From Mailhella massiliensis (GTDB lineage Bacteria > Desulfobacterota > Desulfovibrionia > Desulfovibrionales > Desulfovibrionaceae), in assembly GCF_020741395.1 (NCBI RefSeq), contig NZ_DYZA01000060.1, positions 1 through 9,987 on the forward strand: a stretch of 9,987 nt of DNA. Reading direction: 5' to 3'. Of the stretch, positions 1-7,634 are shown in pieces; positions within the stretch are counted from its first letter, which is position 1, and each line of letters opens with the position of its first letter. A program made the position numbers and the translations under genes. The notes under the pieces were generated by a model. That model searched no databases and had not been told where the DNA came from. It worked only from the letters and a program-made list of their open reading frames with translations.

Positions 1-646
1 AGTCGTTGAAGTGCTGCAGCAGCATGGCTGCATCGCTCTGGTCGAAGTTGTAGCAGGACTGCTCGTATTCGTTCTGATGATACACGTCCCCGTAGGTGAT
101 GGAATCGTTCCACTTGATGTCATAGACGGATTCCACGCCCTGCAGATACATGGTGAGGCGCTCAAGCCCGTAGGTGAGCTCCACGCTGGCCGGAGAAAGG
201 TCTATGCCGCCCACCTGCTGGAAATAGGTGAACTGCGAGACTTCCATGCCGTTGAGCCACACTTCCCAGCCGAGTCCCCACGCGCCCAGCGTGGGGGATT
301 CCCAGTCGTCTTCCACAAAACGGATATCGTGCTTTGCCGGGTCTATACCGAGAGCCTTCAAACTGTCGAGATAAAGCTGCTGCGGATCTGCCGGAGCGGG
401 CTTCATGATGACCTGGAACTGGAAATAGTGCTGAAGGCGATTGGGGTTGTCGCCGTAGCGGCCGTCGGTGGGGCGGCGGGAAGGTTCCACATAGGCGGCC
501 TTCCAGGGCTCGGGGCCGATAACGCGCAGGAAGGTGGAGGGGTTGAACGTGCCCGCACCACATTCCAGGTCCACAGGCTGCACCACGGCGCATCCCTGCC
601 TGGCCCAGTAATCCTGCAATGTCAGAATAACATCCTGAAAATTCAT
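1..646 (-). CDS. glyQ: Glycyl-tRNA synthetase alpha subunit, 3'-truncated by the window edge
   Basis: The enzyme charges tRNA-Gly with glycine in the cytoplasm. In the two-subunit bacterial form this alpha chain carries the class II catalytic core and pairs with GlyS. The visible 215 residues begin MNFQDVILTLQDYWARQGC and contain features typical of GlyQ: NPSTFLRVIGPEPW, the arginine-rich YVEPSRRPTDGRYGDNPNR stretch, FVEDDWESPTLGAWGLGWEVW, and VELTYGLERLTMYLQGVESV. The family is about 290-300 residues, so roughly the last quarter lies beyond base 1. The ATG at 646-644 is preceded by AGGAGT (complement of 652-657), a good ribosome binding site. It lies 89 bp downstream of recO on the same strand, and glyS probably follows outside the window (inference). 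A perfect inverted repeat sits in its leader. Identification is secure. Confidence 0.97.
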   Translation of the reverse strand, partial: MNFQDVILTLQDYWARQGCAVVQPVDLECGAGTFNPSTFLRVIGPEPWKAAYVEPSRRPTDGRYGDNPNRLQHYFQFQVIMKPAPADPQQLYLDSLKALGIDPAKHDIRFVEDDWESPTLGAWGLGWEVWLNGMEVSQFTYFQQVGGIDLSPASVELTYGLERLTMYLQGVESVYDIKWNDSITYGDVYHQNEYEQSCYNFDQSDAAMLLQHFND

Positions 647-664
647 GTATCACTCCTGAAATTC

Positions 665-682
665 GCCAATGGAGCCATTGGC
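665..682 (-). repeat. Perfect inverted repeat (hairpin) in the glyQ leader
   Basis: The bases GCCAATGG, a 2-nt AG spacer and CCATTGGC form a perfect 8-bp inverted repeat, 18 bp in all. It ends 8 bases upstream of the glyQ Shine-Dalgarno sequence. In RNA it would fold as a short stem with a tight loop. No T-run follows on the minus strand, so it is not an intrinsic terminator. It could be an operator, an RNA processing site or a structure that tunes glyQ translation relative to recO; the sequence does not decide between these. Confidence 0.6.
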
Positions 683-735
683 CTTGCTTGCCTCCGCGCC
701 GCAGACCCGCGCAAAAAGCCTGCCCTGCCGCGCCG

Positions 736-1482
736 CTACATGGCCTTGAACCGGCCGTTGGCCCATTCAAGACCGAGATGATATCGCACAAAAGCGTCGA
801 TCAGGCGCGCGGCCTGCCTTGCACCCTCCGGTGAAGGATCCAGCCTGCCCCATGACTGCGGTGAGTATTCCTTCACTTTCCCCAGTACGTCAAGAGCTTC
901 CTGCCCGAGGAAAAGGCTCATGTCGCCGGGGCGACGGCAGGAAGGGCAGCATACGGCGCCTTCCCCCACCAGAAAATGCGCCTGCTCCACACCGCTCAGG
1001 GCGCGCCCGCACCGGGCACAGACCTTGAGCTCCGGGGCATAGCCCTGCTCTGCCGCAAGACGGAATCGGAAGAGCACCGGCATGACGGGCGAAAGCACCG
1101 CTTCCTCTTCCAAAAGCTGAAACATGCCGTGCATGAGCGCATAACCTGCCTGCGCATTATCGGGAGGAACGCCCATGGCTTCCAGAAAACAGACACAGTT
1201 GGCCGCCATGCCCTGCCTCCGCCAGTCGCGGCGCAGGCGTTCCGGCCCTGCCAGAAGCGTGGCTTCCTGTAAATTGAGAAAACGCCCGTCACGCGAATAG
1301 GCGGCGCTTGCCCGGATGCGGTTATAAACGTCGAGGCATCCGGTGAAGCGCCTTCGGCTCCGGCTGCCGCCGAAAGCAAAGGCCGTGACAAGCCCCTTCT
1401 CACGCGCAAGAAGGCGAACCCACAGATCCGCCTCCCGAAATTTTCCGATACGAAGCACCAGGGCGTCGTCCGTCCACTGCAT
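736..1482 (-). CDS. recO: DNA repair protein RecO
   Basis: RecO works with RecR (and RecF) to load RecA on SSB-coated single-stranded DNA during gap repair, and it can anneal complementary strands. The 248-residue product matches the family length of about 240-250. The N-terminal OB-fold region (about 1-80) shows the typical DDALVLRIGKFREADLWVRLL start and the LVTAFAFGGSRSRRRFTG segment. A helical region follows, then a Cys4 zinc-binding site: C155-x2-C158 and C179-x2-C182, with an extra C178. The ATG at 1482-1480 has a GGGGGACAGGG stretch upstream as a possible ribosome binding site. recO lies 164 bp beyond rodZ and is separated from it by a terminator, so it probably begins a new transcript that continues into glyQ. 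I found no convincing promoter in the gap. Confidence 0.93.
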   Translation of the reverse strand: MQWTDDALVLRIGKFREADLWVRLLAREKGLVTAFAFGGSRSRRRFTGCLDVYNRIRASAAYSRDGRFLNLQEATLLAGPERLRRDWRRQGMAANCVCFLEAMGVPPDNAQAGYALMHGMFQLLEEEAVLSPVMPVLFRFRLAAEQGYAPELKVCARCGRALSGVEQAHFLVGEGAVCCPSCRRPGDMSLFLGQEALDVLGKVKEYSPQSWGRLDPSPEGARQAARLIDAFVRYHLGLEWANGRFKAM

Positions 1483-1593
1483 AAAAAAGCCCTGTCCCCC
1501 ACCATGAATGACGCGTCAATCTCGGTATGAAAACGCTTCGACCCGCAAGGCGGATCGTGCCGCCTGCACGCCTTTCCCCGGCGCAATCACCTG

Positions 1594-1647
1594 AAAAAAC
1601 GCCCGGTCGGCCCGTCCTTCGCGTCAGCCAAAAGGCACGGGCCGGGC
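1594..1647 (-). terminator. Rho-independent terminator after rodZ
   Basis: On the minus strand the last base of the rodZ TAG stop begins a GC-rich stem. GCCC plus GGCCCGT pairs with ACGGGCC plus GGGC, with a 4-nt bulge on the 3' arm. After one G comes a run of six T (complement of 1594-1599). It closes the mfd-surA-rodZ transcription unit and separates it from recO. Confidence 0.75.
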
Positions 1648-2582
1648 TACTCTGCCGGGGGAAAACTCATAGTCACCACGCGCGGAGAGGTCGAACGGTC
1701 CAGCTCCTTGCCGTCGTACACCACTCGCACGGCCCTGGCGTTGCCGAGACGGATCACCAGAGAGTCGCGGAACGTCATGGAAAAGGTATCGCCCTTGCGC
1801 AGAGTGCGCTGCTGCTTTTTGCCGTCCGGCTCAAAGCCCATCCAGCAATCTCCGGTGTCGGCGATGACTTCCACCTGATGCATCCCGGCAGGCAGGGCCA
1901 CGGCTTCTTCCGATGCCGGGCTTTCCGGCACGGAAGAAGGCTCCACGGCCTGCGTAACGGCAGGCGTTTCCGCCGCTTCCGGCTGCTCCGCAGCTCCTGC
2001 AGAAGCTTCCGGCGAAGGCCCGCCCTGCTCCGCACCGGCCTCAGGCTGCGTCACATTGGCCTCAGGCTGCGTCACAGCCGGGGCAGGAGGCACAGGCTCC
2101 GTGGCCGGAGCCGCATTCCCCCAGGTGGGAACCGGGGCTTCGGAAGAGGACTGCTCTCCGGACATGACCGAAGGGCTCTCGTAATCCCTGCCGGCAAAAA
2201 AATGCAGGTAGGCCATATACGCCCCGCTGGCCAGAGCCAGCAAAAGCACGGCCTTGAGCACTCCGCCGAGAATCACGGGCAGCATGCTGGGCTTTACCGA
2301 GGTATAGGTGGTGTTTTCCGCGATCACGGGGCGGGAAATATTCTCAAAGCCCTCAAGCCCGCTGAGCCATTCCGCCACCTCCTGCTGGGAAAAGCCCACC
2401 AGGAGAGCGTATTCTTTAATGAAGTGATGCACATACACGGTACGGGGCACACGGTCGGAACCTTCCTCTATGCCCTGAAGTATGCGCGTAGGAATCTTGA
2501 GCCTGTCGGCCACATCGGCCACTGTCATATCGCGGCCCTCACGGGCCTCACGGAGCCTTGCTCCCAGTTCTGCCAGAGTCAT
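1647..2582 (-). CDS. rodZ: RodZ-like membrane-anchored helix-turn-helix protein
   Basis: RodZ is a bitopic inner-membrane protein that links cytoplasmic MreB filaments to the elongasome and helps keep rod shape. The 311-residue product has the family's three-part layout. A cytoplasmic HTH_25-type domain (about 1-75) starts MTLAELGARLREAREGRDM and includes GIEEGSDRVPRTVYVHHFIKEYA. One membrane span lies at about 101-127. A low-complexity Pro/Glu/Ala linker (about 135-230) includes a tandem VTQPEA unit. A C-terminal beta-rich DUF4115-like domain (about 231-311) contains GDCWMGF, a KKQQRTLRKGDT stretch and a final VVTMSF strand. The ATG at 2582-2580 lies 8 bp after the upstream stop, which overlaps a GAGG ribosome binding site, indicating tight coupling. 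Role in shape is inferred from family; mreB is not in view. Confidence 0.85.
   Translation of the reverse strand: MTLAELGARLREAREGRDMTVADVADRLKIPTRILQGIEEGSDRVPRTVYVHHFIKEYALLVGFSQQEVAEWLSGLEGFENISRPVIAENTTYTSVKPSMLPVILGGVLKAVLLLALASGAYMAYLHFFAGRDYESPSVMSGEQSSSEAPVPTWGNAAPATEPVPPAPAVTQPEANVTQPEAGAEQGGPSPEASAGAAEQPEAAETPAVTQAVEPSSVPESPASEEAVALPAGMHQVEVIADTGDCWMGFEPDGKKQQRTLRKGDTFSMTFRDSLVIRLGNARAVRVVYDGKELDRSTSPRVVTMSFPPAE
2037..2076 (-). repeat. Tandem 21-bp repeat unit in the rodZ linker
   Basis: An identical 19-bp block (ggcctcaggctgcgtcaca on the plus strand) occurs at 2037-2055 and again at 2058-2076, a 21-bp period that keeps the reading frame. It encodes two consecutive VTQPEA-containing heptads in the periplasmic linker of RodZ. 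Such in-frame repeats can change copy number by slippage and alter linker length. Confidence 0.85.
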
Positions 2583-2590
2583 AGCGCGCC

Positions 2591-3532
2591 TCAGTTGCGG
2601 ATATCGATGAGCGCCTTGTCGCGAAGCTGAGCGGTATACTGCTGGAAGCGTTCCTGCAGGCGGGGCTGGCGCAGAATCTGTTCTATACGCCTGGCAGTAT
2701 CGGGATCGGGAACGGCATCGCTCTGATCCGTGTTTTCCGCTTCCTCAAAGTCAAGCAGGGCGATCTGAACCCTGGTGGCGTTCATATTGAGCAGGGGAGA
2801 AACCTCCCCCTTCTTCAGGCGCGAAATCTGCTCCAGCATGCCCGGAGCCATGTCGGAAAGCGCCATGAATCCAAGGTCGCCGCCGCCCTCGGCGTTGGGA
2901 CCGATGGACACCTTGCGGGCGGCGTCATGGAAGGATACCTTGCCCGAAGCAATATCGCGCGCCCACTTTTCCGCGTCCACGTCCGCAGGGTAGACAAGCA
3001 TGCCCACACGAGCGCGCCCGCTTGCAAAACCGGCTACGTTCTTCCGATAATAGTCGTTGATTTCCCCTTCTGTGACGACGACCTTGCTGACCACGTTGCG
3101 GGCCATAAGGCGCTGGGAAACAAGCTGCACATAAAGGTTTTCACGGAATGCCTTTTCCGTCACGCCGTCCTTGGCCATCTGCTTGAAAAAGACATCGCGT
3201 TCCAGCCGGCTGTCCTTGATGATCTGATCGAGGGCGGCGCTCACCTCATCATCGGAAACCGAAATCTTCTCCTTCTCAGCTTCCTGAAGGAGTATCTTAT
3301 TGTTGATCATGCTGTCGAGCACGGCCTTTCTCACCTCAGCCGCCATCTGAGGATTTTTCGCGGAGTCGACCTTCTGTGCGGCAAGTTCCAGCTGAACGGC
3401 CTTATCCAGCTCGCGGGAGGTGATCATATCGCCGTTGACGACCGCGACGATGCGGGACACGGGAGCCGACAGAACAGGCTGCGCGGACAGAAGAGAGGCC
3501 ACGCAGGCCAGAGATATGAAAAGGGTACGCAA
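2591..3532 (-). CDS. SurA-like periplasmic chaperone with degenerate parvulin domain
   Basis: This appears to be an exported SurA/PpiC-family chaperone for folding outer-membrane or periplasmic proteins. The 313-residue product starts with a signal peptide (about 1-23, MRTLFISLACVASLLSAQPV then LSA). A SurA_N-type helical domain (about 24-165) follows, with VVNGDMITSRELDK, MINNKILLQEAEKEKI and SVSDDEVSAALDQII. One parvulin-like domain (about 170-265) carries the GGGDLGFM signature, and a C-terminal helix (about 278-313) packs as in SurA. The start is TTG at 3532-3530: AGGAGT lies 8 nt upstream, no other start is available nearby, and only this start gives a full signal peptide. It is 22 bp after mfd and 8 bp before rodZ, so co-transcribed. 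The two histidines expected in an active parvulin site are missing, so prolyl isomerase activity is doubtful. Confidence 0.85.
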   Translation of the reverse strand: MRTLFISLACVASLLSAQPVLSAPVSRIVAVVNGDMITSRELDKAVQLELAAQKVDSAKNPQMAAEVRKAVLDSMINNKILLQEAEKEKISVSDDEVSAALDQIIKDSRLERDVFFKQMAKDGVTEKAFRENLYVQLVSQRLMARNVVSKVVVTEGEINDYYRKNVAGFASGRARVGMLVYPADVDAEKWARDIASGKVSFHDAARKVSIGPNAEGGGDLGFMALSDMAPGMLEQISRLKKGEVSPLLNMNATRVQIALLDFEEAENTDQSDAVPDPDTARRIEQILRQPRLQERFQQYTAQLRDKALIDIRN

Positions 3533-3540
3533 GAGAGCAC

Positions 3541-3546
3541 ACTCCT
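3541..3546 (-). promoter_or_regulatory. Ribosome binding site for the TTG-started SurA-like gene
   Basis: AGGAGT on the minus strand lies 8 nt before TTG at 3532-3530 and 8 bases after the mfd stop codon (3557-3555). Its position is the main reason for choosing the TTG start. Confidence 0.7.
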
Positions 3547-3554
3547 GATATTCG

Positions 3555-6500
3555 TTACGATGTTTGCTTATAGCCTGTTTTTTTCACACTGGCAACGTGC
3601 CCGGGGTCAGATTTCCCCGCCGGGCTCCCCGAGATCCCGGCTCGTACGGCCGGACCCTCCCGTTCCGTGTTCAACTCTTCCAGAAGGGAGAGCGCCTCAT
3701 CCAGCCTTCGGGCTGGGGAATCCCCTTCGGCAAGGGAAAGCTCCAGGGTGGCCGGAGGCTGAAGCCTGATACGGTCCCTGTGCGCCATGACAAGACGCAC
3801 TATGTCCTCCGGCCGCACGCGCTTCTGCCCCTCGGCCCAGGTGACGCGTACGCGGTCGGCCCACAGGTCCGCCCTGGCCACGCCGAGCTCGTTCACCCGG
3901 GCCTTGAAGACCAGCACGGAAAGGAATGTTTCCAGCGCCTCGGGGAAGGGGCCGAAGCGGTCGCGTATCTCCATCTCCACATTCTCCCGCGCCGCGCCGT
4001 CCGTGGCGGAAGATAGCATCTTGTAATATTTCAGGCGCTCATGGGCATCTTCAATATAGGAGTCGGGAATATGGGCGGGCAGGCCGAGATTGATTTCCGT
4101 TTCCGTGCGCAGAAGCTCTTCCTCGCCCTTGAGGCGCGCCACGGCGTCTTCCAGCATTTCGAGGTAAAGGTCAAGCCCCACGCGGGCCATGTGGCCGGAC
4201 TGCGCCTCCCCGAGTATATTGCCCGCGCCGCGCAGGCGCAAATCTTCCATGGCAACCTGAAAGCCCGCACCGAGATAATCCATCTCCAGAATAATGCGCA
4301 GCCTCTCCCGTGCCAGAGCGGGCAGGTGTTCCACGTCCGAAACGACGAACACAGCATAGGCCTGCCTGTCAGAGCGCCCCACCCTGCCCCGAAGCTGATA
4401 GAGCTGCCCCAGGCCGAACATCTGGGCCTGATCCACAATGAGCGTATTGGCGCGGGGGAAATCCAGTCCCGATTCCACAATGGCCGTACACACCAGTATG
4501 TCCAGCTCCCCGTGCCAGAACTTGTGCATGGTCTCCTCAAGTTCCTTTTCCGCCATCTGCCCATGAGCCATGCCCACGCGGGCCTCGGGCACAAGTTCCC
4601 GGACCATGGCGGCCGCCCGGGGGAGCGTCTGCACCCTGTTGTGTACGAAAAACACCTGCCCCTGCCGGGCAAGCTCACGTTCCATCACCTGCTTGAGCGC
4701 TCCCCTGTCCCTGTCGATGAGGGCCGTGGCCACGGGCTTTCTTTCCGCAGGCGCAGTTTCCAGCACGGAAAGCTCGCGTATACCCGACATGGAAAGCTGC
4801 AACGTGCGCGGAATGGGTGTGGCCGTCAGGGTAAGGGCATCCACATTCCTGCGCATCTCCTTCAATTTTTCCTTGTGACGCACACCGAAGCGCTGCTCTT
4901 CGTCGAGAATGAGAAGACCGAGGTTGGGAAGTTCCACGTCTTTGGAAAGCAGGCGATGGGTACCTATGAGAATATCTATCTGCCCCTGAGCGGCGGCTTT
5001 CAGGGTTTCCGTCTGCCTTGCCCTCGGGACAAAACGGCTGAGCAGCCCCACGTTGACGGGAAAGCCCGCCATGCGGGAACGGAAGGTCTGGTAATGCTGT
5101 TCGGCAAGCACAGTGGTGGGGCACAGAAGCGCCACCTGCCGCCCGTCGCAGGCCGCGCGGAAGGCCGCGCGCAGGGCAACCTCCGTCTTGCCGAAGCCCA
5201 CATCACCGCAGACGAGGCGATCCATGGGCACGGGCCTGTCCATGTCCTCAAACACTTCCTGTATGGCACGGGCCTGATCCGGCGTTTCCTCAAAGCCGAA
5301 AGTGGCCTCGAACTCATGGTACATTTCCCCTACGGGGGAATAGGAAAAACCCTTGGCCACCTTGCGCCACGCGTACATCTGCATGAGGTCGGCCGCCACC
5401 TTTTCCACGGCCTTGCGCGCCTTTTCGCGGCTCGTTGTCCAGGAGCTTCCGCCGAGGCGGTCCAGCGCGGGAGGCGGGCCGTCGGCCTTGAACTTCTGCA
5501 CCACGGAAAGCCTGTCCACAGGCAGGTAGAGCCGTGCACCCTCGGCGTATTCCAGAAGGAGATAATCGTTGTCCACACCGCTTGCGCCCGGGCTCATGCG
5601 GTGCAGGCCGCCGAAGCGCCCTACGCCGTAATCGCGGTGCACCAGAAGGTCGCCCACGCGCAGGTCATCGTACCTGTCCAGCCCTCGGAAAGCGCCGGAA
5701 GCCACCCTGCGGGACGTTTCCGCCCTGGGCTGAAGCAGCTCTTCGCCGAGGATGAGCGCCCCGTCCCAGACAAGCTCCGCGCCCTGTCTGTACGGAGCCA
5801 CCACGGCGTAAAGGCCCCGCCCCTCCGGGTCGTAGCGGAGGGAAGGAAGTATACCGTCCTGCTCGGCCAGCTTGAGGAACTTCCGCCGCCCCCGCTCGGA
5901 AGCAAAGGCCAGCACCACCTGCCTGTGCGAGGCCACCCAGCTCTTCAGCCCGGCGGAAAGCTGCTGCCAGGGCCTGTCCTGTTCCGTCTGGCCGGGGAAA
6001 AGGTCGGCAAAGCCATGCAGCGTCCTCTCCAGAAGATCCGTCCCGGTCTGTTCCGTCCCCATGGTCAGCGGTTCGCAGTACAGGCGGGGACGGCTCTCAA
6101 AGGCTTTCTGCGCCCCGTCCGCATCGCGCAGGGCAAGGTACGCGGGCTGCATAAGGCTGGTTTCTTCCGACTGCACGCGGAAATGCTCGCGCCACCGCCT
6201 CTCGGCCTCGTCCAGCTCCTCCCTGAGTTCATGGCGGCCGGGCAGGAAGCAGTACATATCCGGTGCGAACCAATCATCCAGCGTGGTCGGAGCCGCGTAC
6301 ACACAGCCGGGCAGAAGGCGCATATCCTCCTGCTCCAGCGCATGCTCCAGGGAAAGGCGCGACGCTTCGCTGATGCTTTTCTGCCTGAGAAGGGTCTTCC
6401 AGTAGCCGCGCACGTCCTTCTTCCACACCTCGCCGGAGCCGAAGGGCGTGACGGGCAAAAACGTCGCTTCTTCCAGCCCGCCCACAGAACGCTGGCTGAC

Positions 6501-7139
6501 AAAGTCGAACACGCGCATTTCGTCAACGGTATCGCCGAAAAATTCCAGACGCAGGGGCTTTTCATAACCCGGGGGAAGCACGTCCAGAATGTCACCGCGC
6601 CGCGCCATGTCGCCGGCATGGGCCACCATGGGGACGCGCTGATAACCCCACTCCACAAGCTGCTGCATGAGCAGCTCGGGAGCGATATCTTCCCCGATGC
6701 GTACGGTCATGGCTCTGGCGTCCAGAAAATCCGGGGGCGGCAGGAGAGGAATCATGTTGTCCAGCGTGAATACCACGCCTTTCGGCGTACCGGTACGCAG
6801 GGCATAGAGAACGCTCATGCGCTCGGCCCAGCCTTCCCGACTGAGAGAGCGCACACTGAAAGGAGGCAGAAAAACCCACGGCCGTTCCCAGAGCGGAGAA
6901 GGGGCGTTGTCGGAGGACTGCGAAGAGGAAGCGACTCGCCCTACGGAAAGCTCAGGCGTAAACAGCGTGGTCAGGCCGCGCATGACGGCGAGTGCATCGC
7001 GGCTGCGCACGGCTATGGCCGCACGGCGTCCGGCCCGCACGGCCTCTACGGCAAGGCGGGCCATGGTGGCCGAACCCGCACGGCAGACGGACAGTCCCGC
7101 GCCCTCTTCCATGTTATGGAACAGCGATTCTTTATCCAT
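3555..7139 (-). CDS. mfd: Transcription-repair coupling factor Mfd
   Basis: Mfd binds stalled RNA polymerase, pushes it off damaged template with ATP, and recruits UvrA for nucleotide excision repair. The product is 1194 residues from the ATG at 7139-7137, close to the family norm of about 1150. In order: a UvrB-homology region (about 10-350, with MARRGDILDVLPPGYEKPLRLEFFGD cut here by name only at about 178-205); the RNAP-interaction domain (about 490-560, DLLVHRDYGVGRFGGL); the RecG-like translocase (about 600-970) with Walker A GDVGFGKTE at about 645-653, DEEQ at about 746-749, TATPIPRTL, and QLYQLRGRVGRS; then the TRCF C-terminal domain (about 1000-1150, INLGLPAHIPDSYIEDAHER). A polar, non-conserved tail of about 35 residues ends the protein. 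TTG at 7145 is an alternative start two codons upstream; neither has a clear Shine-Dalgarno. First gene of the mfd-surA-rodZ unit. Confidence 0.97.
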   Translation of the reverse strand: MDKESLFHNMEEGAGLSVCRAGSATMARLAVEAVRAGRRAAIAVRSRDALAVMRGLTTLFTPELSVGRVASSSQSSDNAPSPLWERPWVFLPPFSVRSLSREGWAERMSVLYALRTGTPKGVVFTLDNMIPLLPPPDFLDARAMTVRIGEDIAPELLMQQLVEWGYQRVPMVAHAGDMARRGDILDVLPPGYEKPLRLEFFGDTVDEMRVFDFVSQRSVGGLEEATFLPVTPFGSGEVWKKDVRGYWKTLLRQKSISEASRLSLEHALEQEDMRLLPGCVYAAPTTLDDWFAPDMYCFLPGRHELREELDEAERRWREHFRVQSEETSLMQPAYLALRDADGAQKAFESRPRLYCEPLTMGTEQTGTDLLERTLHGFADLFPGQTEQDRPWQQLSAGLKSWVASHRQVVLAFASERGRRKFLKLAEQDGILPSLRYDPEGRGLYAVVAPYRQGAELVWDGALILGEELLQPRAETSRRVASGAFRGLDRYDDLRVGDLLVHRDYGVGRFGGLHRMSPGASGVDNDYLLLEYAEGARLYLPVDRLSVVQKFKADGPPPALDRLGGSSWTTSREKARKAVEKVAADLMQMYAWRKVAKGFSYSPVGEMYHEFEATFGFEETPDQARAIQEVFEDMDRPVPMDRLVCGDVGFGKTEVALRAAFRAACDGRQVALLCPTTVLAEQHYQTFRSRMAGFPVNVGLLSRFVPRARQTETLKAAAQGQIDILIGTHRLLSKDVELPNLGLLILDEEQRFGVRHKEKLKEMRRNVDALTLTATPIPRTLQLSMSGIRELSVLETAPAERKPVATALIDRDRGALKQVMERELARQGQVFFVHNRVQTLPRAAAMVRELVPEARVGMAHGQMAEKELEETMHKFWHGELDILVCTAIVESGLDFPRANTLIVDQAQMFGLGQLYQLRGRVGRSDRQAYAVFVVSDVEHLPALARERLRIILEMDYLGAGFQVAMEDLRLRGAGNILGEAQSGHMARVGLDLYLEMLEDAVARLKGEEELLRTETEINLGLPAHIPDSYIEDAHERLKYYKMLSSATDGAARENVEMEIRDRFGPFPEALETFLSVLVFKARVNELGVARADLWADRVRVTWAEGQKRVRPEDIVRLVMAHRDRIRLQPPATLELSLAEGDSPARRLDEALSLLEELNTEREGPAVRAGISGSPAGKSDPGHVASVKKTGYKQTS

Positions 7140-7173
7140 GTTCAACAGGCATGCATGATGGACGGAAGATACG

Positions 7174-7197
7174 AAAAAAGCTCCCCTTCAGCGGGGA
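7174..7197 (-). terminator. Terminator-like hairpin in the mfd leader
   Basis: On the minus strand TCCCC, a 6-nt GCTGAA loop and GGGGA form a 5-bp stem. GC and six T follow (complement of 7174-7179). It lies about 35 bp upstream of the mfd start and has no minus-strand gene before it in the window. It could act as an attenuator or be a weak chance structure; the stem is short. Confidence 0.4.
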
Positions 7198-7214
7198 AAC
7201 ATGACATTGCGACA

Positions 7215-7243
7215 GTGATAGCAGCAAGACGCCCCGCACGCAA
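7215..7243 (-). promoter_or_regulatory. Candidate sigma70-type promoter for mfd
   Basis: On the minus strand TTGCGT (complement of 7238-7243) is followed after 17 bp by TATCAC (complement of 7215-7220), with TG one base before the -10 as in extended -10 promoters. Match is moderate. The predicted transcript would begin just before the terminator-like hairpin. Confidence 0.3.
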
Positions 7244-7621
7244 GGCGCACGGCATGAGAGTTTGCGCACCCGCCCTATGCCCAGGCTTGCCTAAAGGCTC
7301 CGCCCGCTCTATGATGCCGCTATGCGACTTCATCAATATGCCTTTTTCCGCCTCTCCTTTGCAGGCATGGCGGAACGCCACTGGCGCAGTCATCTCTAAA
7401 GAACCGCTCCCGCATCCGGCCTGAAGCGAAACGCCCGCCTTTTTTCCTCCCTTTGTGCAGGCCTCCTTTTCCGGACGAAGGCTCCGTGCTCTTGCGGCCA
7501 TGCCTTTCCTGCGCCTTTTATATTTTCTTTTTCTGCGCTTCCCCTTTCAGGCTCCAGCCGACTCCCTTCTGCAGGCACAAGCGTCCCCCGGCGTTTTCAT
7601 TGCCGCCTTTCCTCCCGACAT

Positions 7622-7627
7622 AAGGAG
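7622..7627 (+). promoter_or_regulatory. Ribosome binding site fixing the start of the YitT-type gene
   Basis: AAGGAG lies 7 nt before ATG at 7635. It argues against longer in-frame starts, such as one at 7455, which would add about 60 residues of non-conserved sequence. Confidence 0.75.
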
Positions 7628-7634
7628 CACCGCC

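Larger units (their letters stand above)
7140..7634. other. Divergent intergenic region between mfd and the YitT-type gene
   Basis: This 495-bp gap separates the two divergent starts. I see no credible gene: the open frames here lack Shine-Dalgarno sequences and family resemblance. It holds a terminator-like hairpin in the mfd leader, a weak candidate mfd promoter, pyrimidine-rich stretches on the plus strand (about 7435-7560), a possible -10 box TATATT at 7519-7524 for the plus-strand gene without a matching -35, and the ribosome binding site of that gene. Confidence 0.6.

Noticed and set aside
647..735. A T-box or other glycine-responsive riboswitch before glyQ
   Set aside because: The 89-bp gap is too short and lacks T-box or glycine-riboswitch features; only one simple hairpin is present.
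11..781. A 256-codon plus-strand open frame at the left edge
   Set aside because: It is the codon-aligned shadow of glyQ, which matches its family throughout although its end lies outside the window.
1527..2630. A 367-codon plus-strand open frame opposite rodZ
   Set aside because: It is in the same codon-aligned antisense register as rodZ and is rich in Arg/His/Gly, as expected of a shadow frame; rodZ has the clear domain layout.
7322..7399. A 25-codon plus-strand open frame in the mfd-YitT gap
   Set aside because: It has an ATG but no Shine-Dalgarno sequence and no conserved feature; chance is sufficient.
4041..7424. A 1127-codon open frame on the plus strand opposite mfd
   Set aside because: It is codon-aligned with mfd in antisense, where stops arise only if mfd uses TTA, CTA or TCA. 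The strong avoidance of these codons keeps it open. The translation has no family resemblance, while mfd is unmistakable.
7142..7501. A 119-codon minus-strand open frame upstream of mfd
   Set aside because: There is no convincing ribosome binding site and no recognisable domain, and it overlaps the probable mfd promoter and leader.
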